Shown one piece after another: positions 54,674 through 64,000 of a stretch of 64,000 nt of DNA. Source of the stretch: Pomphorhynchus laevis (lineage: Eukaryota > Acanthocephala > Palaeacanthocephala > Echinorhynchida > Pomphorhynchidae). The stretch is from assembly GCA_012934845.2 (NCBI GenBank), contig WNNJ02003012.1:186001-250000 (forward strand), in the 5' to 3' direction. Numbering within the stretch: position 1 is the stretch's first letter; each line of letters begins with the position of its first letter. The translations under genes and the position numbers were made by a program. The notes under the pieces were generated by a model. That model made no database searches, was not told the origin of the DNA, and saw nothing but the letters and a program-made list of their open reading frames with translations.

Positions 54674-57600
54674 ATGTCACAACCTCTTGCTACACAATCG
54701 CTGGACAACCTTGTAAGTCCTTGTTTGGATGTTTTTATTTCTATGCATTGTCGTCTTATATTTTTCAATCTCGGGAATCCACTCTTCGATGAATTTCAGA
54801 GCGTTTTTATCATTTAGCAATTGATTATATCGTTTTATTTGCTATTAAATGTTTTGAAATTTTATCGTGAATTAAACATTTGACTTGAGATGGAAACCAC
54901 TTTACATGCAAATAATAAAAACAAATTACGATATTCTGTATATCTCTAAGTCAGTTTTTATTTTCTTTACAAATAGACATTTAAACCTATATCTATAAAG
55001 CCGTCATCAATATTTCCACATGCTAACAGATACCTGCCGATAAGAATCGGCTGATCGTTAAATTACGCGAAATATCTTTTAGACTTAATCATTGTCTGTA
55101 GTTATTTGGTAAAATGTGTAGTATCTCCAACTGTAAATTATATTTTTTACAAGAATCCAAATTGTACGTCAAATGATTTTTGATTTTTATATTCATCATA
55201 TCCAAATCATATACTGATTTATATTTTTTACTGATTTCTCAATATTGTTTTCATCGCTTCTTGTATAATGTATATCCTCACCTCTTGTATATTGTGTTAT
55301 AATGCGTTAATGAGTCAATTTGTTAATGATTATTATACCAATAATGCCTGCAATGTTGGATCATATAAATATTGGATTATATCTGTGTGATATAAAATGA
55401 TATATTATTATATAGAATAGTAAAATATTATAATAAACTATGATATTAATATTTTTGGCGTTATTTTTTGTATTTCATTATTTAATATTTTTTTGTATTT
55501 TAAAATATATAATATATAATATATTATATTATTTTATATTATATAATATAATATATATTATAATATATTAGTATATTTCCTTATGTATAAACATAAATAC
55601 AATATATCTTTATATAAATATATCTTATATATAAATTTCTATATATAACCAATTTGGGATTACGTAAATTATTATGCATAAACACTTGATAGTTGATCAA
55701 AAATATAAGGATATCTTATATTGATAAAAATATATTGTACAGACATAATAACGATATATTGTATTTATGTTTATACATATCTATCGAAATTTGATAATTG
55801 AAACGTAAAGCATCTACTATAATCCGATTTCCTTGATTGCGACTACCGAGTTAATTTTTTTCTAACATGTTCGCTCATATGCAAATTCATCGCAATTTTC
55901 CGGATGACAGCCAACTGTCGAAATTTCAAAAATATTAATTTTATATTAATATTAATTATAAAATATATATTTCATATATTAAATCAATTATTGAAACATT
56001 TCCTTCTGTTGCATCAACAACAAAATGTTTTATTTTAATGACAAGATAAGCTGTGATAGCTTGGGTCTTCCTGATTCCCGATTATTCTAAAGTTTTGAAA
56101 CCTAAAACATCTCAAATTCCGAGTTTTAAATTGTAAAGCAGTTAGAATAGTTCAAATTTTTGATGAGCAATACTTAAAAAGGCACAATTCACTGTGGCTG
56201 ATAAGTAGCATCTGTATAAAATTGCAGCTTTTGTGATACTATAGTTACTTTCAAATATTAAATATTATTTTAATATTTAATATATTAATATTAAATATAT
56301 TAATATTTAATATTAATATATTAAATATATTAATATTATAAATATATAATATTTTAATATATTTAATATATTTAAATATTATTTCAAATACCAAATATTA
56401 TTTCTACTATTCTAGTTCTATTTAAAAATGTACAACTGTCTTTTTGACAAATTTACAATTTAATTTTTTAGTTTTTAAATAAAAAATGATGTTTAAACAT
56501 TAAGATAATGTGTATTTATTAAATTAGTTTTAATTATTTGGTTATATATTTTATACTGTTTTATTAATATATACTTTAAATGCTTATTTGAATCTTAAGG
56601 ATGTCAACAAGCTTACACCTTTATCTCATGAAGTAATTAGCAGACAAGCAACGATGAATATTGGTACAGTGCAAAATCCATCTTTATAATCTTATACTTT
56701 ATGTTATAGGAACAATTGGTCACGTCGCTCACGGGAAATCTACTCTGGTGAAATCTCTTTCTGGCGTTATGACTGTTCGATTCAAAAATGAGAAAGAGCG
56801 TAACATTACAATTAAATTAGGATATGCTAACGCTAAGGTAATTTCATTTTGTTTAAGGACAAATTCTATTTATAATTAATAAATGTCGTTTAAAGTAGAT
56901 TTTCGTAAATATCAAATACACTGAAATCAATGTGGACAGATACAAATATAGACTTATTCTAGTGTGGACGGAGCCACTAAGTCCAATAAGTTAAATTATA
57001 CATATCAATAAGAAATAAAATTCTTTAGGTTTTTTAGTAAAACTGCTGATGTGTAGGTTAGAAACATACGAGAAAATGTTGTTTAAAATATGCAATTAAA
57101 AATTCGTTAGTAATTATATATTTAACTACTTACCCTCTGATTGAATAATACTGCTTAAATCATTTATTTCCATGCATGGTAAACTTTATTTTATTAGAAT
57201 TTATAAAAACGCATTTAATATTTATTGATATTTATATAATTTAATTAAATCAATATATAATTCAATCTAATTTAAAAATTCTAATATTTATTTTTATTAA
57301 TAAATAAAAAAATATTTATTATTTATTTATTTTTATTAATATATATTATTTATGCGTTTTAAAATTGCTTTATTTATATAAAGTATAAATAAATTTATAT
57401 ATTATAAATAAATATATACTTTATAAATACTTTATTTATACTTTTTTATATAATAAAGTATAAATATTTATTGATATTATATTAATATACTGAATAGCAT
57501 TTGATTCATTATCTAATAATGACCAATTCAGTGTTTACTAGATATTTTACCGAATTTATATGCTTTGAAGAAGTCGATTTAATTATTTTTAATTGAACTT

Positions 57601-60600
57601 TAAACAGATTACATTTGTAGAATACTTTGCAATTTTTTATTAAAAAAAATAACATTTTTGTTTAAATTCAACAACCAGTTGCAATCTTTTGAAAAATCTC
57701 ATTCGCTATTGTTAATTAATAGATATTATTAATTAACAATTTATTTATTTTAAACTAAAACACAAATAACAAACAAGCGCGTTATTTCATTTAACCTTTT
57801 ATTAAATTTAATCTAATATTTAAGATTTTTCTAGAATAAAGCAAAGTGCAAACGAATACTGCAAATTCTTTAACTCATGATTTTTAGATTTACAAGTGCA
57901 GTAATAGTGAGTGTCCTCGGCCTGGTTGTTATCGCACAGTTGGAAGTAACAAAGAAGATGTGTTCCCTTGCGACCGACCCGGGTGTTCTGGTCATTTTGA
58001 ACTTCTTCGGTACGTACCTTTTCCGATTTATGCTTTTAAAACCCAGTGTCTTCAAAGGCATGTGAGCTTTATTGACTGTCCCGGTCACGATATATTCATG
58101 GCAACAATGTTGAATGGCGCTGCTGTTATGGACGCTGCATTACTTTTAATCGGTGAGTATCGTTACATGGTCATTAATTAAGTTTTATTATTTTATCACC
58201 GCGTTGATAAATTACTTTTAATGTTTTAAACTTTGAATTAAATCGATTTTATTTTAGAGTTTGACGTTCAGTTATGTCTTTAGAATGTCTTTAATAATCG
58301 CATAATTAAATTTCCTAGATTTTTAAATTACAAAATTGAAGGATTTTAAATTCTGGACATTTAAGGAACGTTTATTACATGCAATTCTAATTAAAAATGT
58401 TATTATAGAAATTCATTCAAATCTACTAGAACTCTTTTAAATCAAACGGAATTCGTTCAAATAAAACAAAAAAAATCAAATCAGTTGAAATTCGTTTTAT
58501 TTTGAACACATATCTGTTTTATTTTTGTGGTCTTTATGAAAATATAGGTTTAAATTGAATTTTACAAAAGTTTAAGCAAATTTATAAATGAAATATACTT
58601 TTATGTTTTGTCGATTATGCCGGTCTTAGCCTTATAGATAAGGTTAGGAATTCGGTCATCCGGTATGGACTTGGAATAAAGTCGCTGCTTCTCCACATCG
58701 AAGAATATCAGCTGAAGTGGCTAGGACACGTCCTGAGAATTTCTAGTGATCGCCTTCCTTGGAGGGTTTTCCATGCCGAACTCTTTGGAAAGAGACCTCG
58801 AGTAGACCTCGATACCAGTGGAGATATCAAATCTCTAAACTGGGTGAAGACCTCCTTGGGGTATCTTACCCTACATTAATTACAATTTTAGCTTCATATT
58901 TTAAAAATACTTTAGTAAAATATGTTCAATAGGGCTTAAATAATATGTATTATTTTATTTTATTTATTATATATTTTATTATGTAATAAAATATATAATA
59001 ATGTATATATAAAATATATATAACTAATACATGTTCATTAGTGTTTCCTATTTTCCTACTTTTCATGAAATTTTTATGGCAAAAGTTTAGATTAAAATTA
59101 AAGTTCAAATTGAAATTGAATTTGATTATTATTTTTAATTTTTTTTAAATTATTATTTTTGATTTTTTTTTGACAAATTTTATATTAATGATGCGATGTT
59201 AAATTTGACAATAATGCATACATCAAATCTTTTGCAATTTATTTGTTGAGATCTCTAGAAAATATATTTGAATGTTAAAGCTAAATTTTTCGAAACTGTA
59301 TTTCTGTTTTATCACTTTTAAATTTACATGTTCATTAGTGTTTCCTATTTTCCTACTTTTCATGAAATTTTTATGGCAAAAGTTTAGATTAAAATTAAAG
59401 TTCAAATTGAAATTGAATTTGAATTAATATCAAAATTTTAAATGTTTTAATTTCAAATGAATTAAAATATACAACTGACCAGTTTGCTTTTAATATGTTT
59501 TTAAAAACTTTGTTATTTTTGAGCTGGGAATGAATCATGCCCGCAGCCGCAAACATCTGAACATCTTGCCGCCATTGAAATAATGAAACTTGATTACATA
59601 TTAATTCTACAAAACAAAATTGATCTCGTTACCGAAGCAGCCGCACATGAACAACACAAACAAATTCTCAACTTTATTAAAGATACTGTTGCTGAGAAAG
59701 CCCCAATTATTCCTATTTCAGCACAATTGAAATATAATATAGACGTTGTTGCAGAGTTTATTGTAAACTGCATTCCAATTCCATTGAGAGATTTCACGTC
59801 ACAGCCAAGATTAATCGGTATGTTGGAATTATTAACGCTTTTGCATCATCATATTATTAGATTATATCTAATGTAGTCAGGCAGATTTTATAAGGGTTGA
59901 TTAATATTTGTGTGTATAAATTATATACAAATTAGTCGATAAATTATACATTTAAGAAAATGATTTTTAATATTAAACATCTATCGATTTATATGTTTAA
60001 ACATTGCAATATCAATCATCCAGCTAATAATGAATTTTAATACCAATGAAAATTTCTTATCGGATTTAAAATGTTACGTTCGTCCTGATTGTCTTTGGTT
60101 ATATGAATATAGTAATATAATAATTTTGACAGTATTTAAAAAGTTTCTTAAAGTTAAAAGTTGTGACCAAAAATATAGTCAAAAATATACTTTTAAAATA
60201 ATAATTAAACATTATTACCTTTTCAAAAATGTCGAACAATGTGACTATATTTCAAACTAGGTTACTGTTTGACCAAAAATAATTGTCTTAAAAAGAACTA
60301 TATTATATTTAATGATAAAGTTGTAATGTATTGTGTGAATATATGGCAGGCCTAGCATATGAAATGCCAAAATATTAAGCAATAATATTTTAATAATATT
60401 CAATAATATATTAGAAAACATTTTATAATTTAAAATTTGTATTTTATGAAATAAAAATATTCCTATACCTTTAAATTTTAGTTTTATTTTTATAACTTTT
60501 TATTCTCTTTTGCCGTATTCCCTCAAATTGACAATTTCTAAAAACATTTGGTTTTCTGGCGAAATTTATTCGATAAAAAGCTTATGACAATATTATTTTT

Positions 60601-63204
60601 AAATTTTCGACGACGTAGTCGTACTCATCAGAAACTTAAAATTTTACAAATTAAGACAGTTTATGAAGAAAATATTTCCTGGAACAATTTGAATGACAAA
60701 TAAGATTTCATTTAAAATTTGATTTCCAATTCCGGTGTATTTTTGCTAGTTTGTCCTTATCGTACGTTGAGAACGGAATTTTCATAATCCAATTGTCATT
60801 ATTGCCTTCCATTAGGCATGCGTTGACCAATGGAAGGCAATAATGACAATTATTCAGTAGCTAACTAAGGACAAACTAGCAACGTCATCAAAAACACACT
60901 GGAATTGGACGTTACATTTTAAATAAAATCCAGTTTTTCACTCAAATTCTTCCAGAAAATATTTTCGTCATAAACTGTCTCAATTTGTAAAAAAAATTAG
61001 TTATGGATGAGGACGACTGCGTCGTCGAAAATTTTAAGAAAATATTGTCTTAAGCTTTGTATCAAATGGATTTCGACAGACACTCAAATATTCTTCTAAA
61101 TCTATTCATTTTTGTTTTTTTATTAATATGAAATATAATCTTTACAATCTTGCTATTACTACCCATAAGCATTTAAATGACACATTTTTTAACACTTTTG
61201 TAAATTAATTGATACAGTTATATGAAGAATGTTATTATTAGCATGACGTTTAAATTATACAATTATATTCTATAAAATTGTTTAATAAATTAAGTAATCA
61301 AAAAATTGTCAACTATACGCATAATCAAAATTTGATTTAAAAACCTTTAACTTCAAGTGACATATTTCTATGGATTGATATTAAATAAAATAGTCTGCCT
61401 TAGAATAAGATCTGACTCATTTTGGTCTTTGTTCCAATTATCGAAATTTTATTAAAAACAAAATTAAAAGTGTCAAATGTAGAATGATCTATAAAATATA
61501 AATCGATCATTATAGATTGATCGATAATATAAATATACAATCTTAAGATTCATTAAGATTCAACTACTTATTATTTATTTATTTTTTTAATCTTTAGATT
61601 AAAATATTTGTTTTGTAAATTTCGTAAGCTCATATTACTAAGTCCACGTATGATATTAAATAAATCAAGTATTATAAAAAACAAATTTAAACTCTTTGGA
61701 TATTTGTATGGATAGTAATTTATATACTCTCTTTATGTGTATTAGAATATACTTAAACTCAGTTAATTGATCTTATTTTCAAGTTTATTTTAAATTGATT
61801 TTGAAATTGATCTGCTTTGTAAGCTTTGACAATTATTAACTAAAATTTAATTATTTTCTTGATTTTTTAAATTTATATATTTATATAAATATATAAATTT
61901 TTATATATTTATAAAAATATATTTTATATATTTAATATTTAAAGTTAATTATATTTAGCTTAATTTTTATTTTGATGTTTTTGCTTTACGTGCCTTGTAT
62001 TATATTTTCTGATATTTTAGCTAATATTTCAGCGAAAATCATCTATAATATCAACCGAATATGTATAAATATTTATATATTCTAATATTATCTTTATTGA
62101 ATATATAATCTATATATTATATATTATCATTGTTTTATTTGATATATCAAGCTACTTATATAACTATTTTTACTGCGACTTATACTTTAATTCGTAGATT
62201 TTGCTCTTTTAATTACTCCTTTGGATATAAATCCTCGATAATCTATATATTTTTTGTTTTAGTTATTCGATCCTTCGATGTTAACAAACCTGGATGTGAA
62301 GTTGATGAATTGAAAGGTGGTGTAGCAGGAGGAAGTATACTGAAAGGAGTTCTACGGGTAAACCTTTATCATATTATTTATGCTAATATTTATCATATTA
62401 TTTGATCATTTTAGGTAGGCCAGCCAATCGAAGTTCGTCCTGGTATTGTATCTAAAGACAGCGAAGGTCGTCTGATTTGTAGACCGATATATTCCGTTAT
62501 AGTTTCTCTCTATGCCGAACAAAATGATTTACAATATGCTGTTCCTGGTGGTCTAATTGGTAATTTTGTTTGCACCATCTTGGTTTTACTATGCTACTTT
62601 ATCAATATTATTATTTTTTGTTATTGAACTTTTTCATTAAAACAAATCGTGATCGAAAAGCCAGATTGTATTAGATTACAAATAAATTGCATTAGTTAAA
62701 ATTATCTAAATGCGAATCAAATGATGATCGAAATTAATGGGATTTATAATGAATTTTGTTACAATGTATATTTTTAATTTTATCACTCATTTTATAAAGA
62801 ATTATTGGAGCTGAATCAAAGAAAAGTGGAAATGTTTTGATATTTCTCTAAATGCTGTTATCATTTTTTGTAATTTTCTGAAGATTACTTTATTAATTAC
62901 ACAAAATAATTAAATTTTATTTGATTATTAATAATTATTTTAGTTATAATTAATTTATTATTTATTTTTCTTAATTTTGATTAATTGAATTAATTAAAAT
63001 TGTTATTTGAAAACTAAATGTATTTTGATTTTAGGCGTAGGAACTAGAATTGACCCGATCCTCTGCAGATCAGATCGGTTAGTCGGTCAGGTTTTAGGAG
63101 CGATGGATAGTCTACCAGATATTTATAATGAATTGGAAGTATCCTGTTTTTTGCTTAGAAGATTACTTGGTGTGCGAACTGAAGGGGATAGAAAAGGAGC
63201 AAAG
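54674..63204 (+). CDS. EIF2S3: eukaryotic translation initiation factor 2 subunit gamma (eIF2-gamma), 3' end outside window
   Basis: GTP-binding subunit of eIF2, which brings initiator tRNA to the 40S ribosome in the cytosol. Nine exons are set by conserved protein and GT-AG sites: 54674-54712, 56600-56663, 56710-56837, 57888-58009, 58058-58152, 59524-59817, 62263-62357, 62415-62559, 63035-63204. G motifs are intact: GHVAHGKST (P-loop), DCPGHD, QNKID and SAQ. The zinc ribbon keeps four cysteines (CSNSEC...CDRPGC). Domain II runs through [20 protein letters not shown] and [15 protein letters not shown]. The frame stops in [14 protein letters not shown]; the C-terminal domain is expected past 64000. 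The start ATG is the first after an in-frame TAG (54638-54640), unless that TAG ends an upstream intron. Three introns are tiny (46, 48, 57 bp), the others about 0.5-2.4 kb. No lesion is seen. Confidence 0.95.
54713..56599 (+). other. intron 1 of eIF2-gamma, AT-repeat rich
   Basis: GTAAGT at the 5' end, TTAAG at the 3' end. It contains long runs of alternating A and T (about 55440-55640 and 56240-56400). No coding sequence is recognised. Confidence 0.85.
56838..57887 (+). other. intron 3 of eIF2-gamma
   Basis: GTAATT...TTTTTAG boundaries. It is AT-rich with runs of ATTTAT (57280-57480); no element is recognised. Confidence 0.85.
58611..58866 (+). mobile_element. RTE-like LINE scrap in intron 5
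   Basis: One open stretch reads [20 protein letters not shown], then [20 protein letters not shown] and [18 protein letters not shown]. The (R/K)W-x-GHV-x-R pattern followed by KRPR is typical of the C-terminus of RTE-like LINE proteins. It lies in the sense direction of the gene but inside an intron. It is GC-richer than its surroundings. Clade placement is tentative. Confidence 0.65.
59028..59125. repeat. 98-bp direct repeat in intron 5, copy 1
   Basis: Identical to 59325-59422; both start TACATGTTCATTAGTG. The spacer is 199 bp. No terminal structure or coding content is seen, so a local duplication is likely. Confidence 0.95.
59325..59422. repeat. 98-bp direct repeat in intron 5, copy 2
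   Basis: Exact second copy of 59028-59125. It ends 101 bp before exon 6 and may include sequence near the branch site region by chance. Confidence 0.95.
59818..62262 (+). other. intron 6 of eIF2-gamma (largest, 2.4 kb)
   Basis: GTATGT...TTTTAG boundaries. It holds the foldback element at 60535-61103; otherwise it is AT-rich with no recognised sequence. Confidence 0.85.
60535..61103. mobile_element. foldback MITE-like element in intron 6
   Basis: The two halves are inverted copies of each other over nearly the full length. AAGCTTATGACAATATT and CGACGACGTAGTCGT on the left face AATATTGTCTTAAGCTT and GACTGCGTCGTCG on the right, and CATTATTGCCTTCCATT faces AATGGAAGGCAATAATG at the centre (about 60805-60855). 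Arms are about 280 bp with scattered mismatches. No coding capacity. A target duplication could not be fixed, because similarity fades gradually at the edges. Confidence 0.8.
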
Positions 63205-63410
63205 GTAAACAGACTGGTTGCTCTATTACTTGATCCCCAATTATGATATGGTCATTTTACTTTGAAATTTGGTTTTTCAAAAACCAATAAATTTTCAAGT
63301 GCATAACTTTTAAATCTTATCAATGCAACCCAAAATACATTCTTGAAACTTAATTTAAATCTAACTTCGATAGAAGTGCAGATGATTGTCTAGATCGTCT
63401 CGTATAGAAG

Positions 63411-63462
63411 TTGCCACCTTAAAGTGGCAAGTAGTTTGAGGTGGCAATCTACTTGCCATCTC
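63411..63462. repeat. paired hairpins in intron 9
   Basis: TTGCCACCTTAAAGTGGCAA (63411-63430) folds on itself, and GAGGTGGCAATCTACTTGCC (from 63438) with ATCTC forms a second stem. All four arms share the core TTGCCAC or its complement. This may be the centre of a decayed foldback element. Confidence 0.6.
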
Positions 63463-63594
63463 AATTAAATGCTAAGTCGAGTTGGAAGACGACAACTCGA
63501 ATTTTGAAATCTAAAAATCTCAAAACGCGTAGTGATTTAATAATATAATGAACTATTTTAAGAATAGATCAATAATATCATGCTAAAATCATAG

Positions 63595-63690
63595 TGTATT
63601 AATATTATATTACATATAATATTATATAATATAATTTTAATATCATATAATATTAATATTATATTACATATAATATTAATATTACATTTT
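63595..63690. repeat. AT-rich simple repeat in intron 9
   Basis: TATTACATATAATATTA-like units repeat irregularly. The rest of the window to 64000 belongs to intron 9 and shows no next exon of eIF2-gamma. Confidence 0.8.
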
Positions 63691-64000
63691 CGGTTATTAA
63701 CATTAGCCTTGATATGGTTATCTATATAGCTAGTTATCAAAGTTAACCTTCATAACTACCCCGGTTAGCATTGATCGCTATTCAGGTTAATCATGATGTC
63801 ATATTGTTTCTTGTTTCAATTTCGTGTTTATAAGTTGAATCGCTTAAGTACGTAGAAGAAACATAACATTCAAAGTGTTATGATCCATTAATATTTGTTA
63901 TTTTAACTTTTGCTGGTAAAATTTTATCTTCTCTGCGTTTATAAACCAGAATGCGTTAATGTGACTATATACATTCATCCAATCAATGAATTTATCTTTT

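Noticed and set aside
57870-58088. minus-strand frame over exon 4 of eIF2-gamma
   Set aside because: It is the antisense shadow of conserved exons.
63205-63246. read-through end of eIF2-gamma ([13 protein letters not shown])
   Set aside because: The conserved protein leaves this frame exactly at a GTAAAC splice donor, so this is intron.

Overview
The window is animal nuclear DNA. One host gene with GT-AG introns sits at the right, and the rest is a graveyard of metazoan-type transposable elements: CR1-like LINEs, a LINE with a C-terminal CCHC zinc knuckle, Penelope, Gypsy, hAT and a tRNA-derived SINE. The host part is very AT-rich. I cannot name the species; an invertebrate, perhaps an arthropod, fits best.

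Layout. (1) 0-5.9 kb: two Penelope-like remnants bracket a tRNA-derived SINE and two unrecognised open frames (1854-2396, 2510-3310); a decayed unrecognised coding stretch follows (3.9-5.9 kb). (2) 7.4-13.3 kb: a decayed LINE of R2/NeSL type split by a hAT DNA transposon (9011-12565) with matching 8-bp target duplications. (3) 13.8-26.5 kb: two CR1-like LINE copies of one family (LINE-A) in opposite orientation. Between them is a third LINE fragment, itself split by a Gypsy element (17668-21598) with identical 121-bp LTRs. (4) 26.5-30.3 kb: a second Gypsy element whose 5' LTR is cut by LINE-A copy A. (5) 30.5-54 kb: a stack of LINE fragments from several lineages, mostly 3' ends. It includes a nearly full-length LINE-A (copy B, 33054-37576) nested in a sister-family LINE-B copy, a second SINE, a second R2/NeSL-type copy with an uninterrupted 380-residue frame, and several minisatellites. 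(6) 54.05-64 kb: the transposon mass stops and one AT-rich host gene begins, the gamma subunit of translation factor eIF2. Nine coding exons are visible; the last exons lie beyond the window.

The only clear host gene is eIF2-gamma. The rest reads as successive insertions whose order can often be worked out: the hAT lies in a LINE, Gypsy-1 in a LINE, LINE-A in LINE-B, and LINE-A in a Gypsy LTR. The most informative signals are short terminal structures of the LINEs. A 3' hairpin keeps its pairing although its sequence changes, and a 20-bp tandem repeat of variable copy number sits at the 5' end. No prokaryotic, CRISPR or operon-like structure is present.
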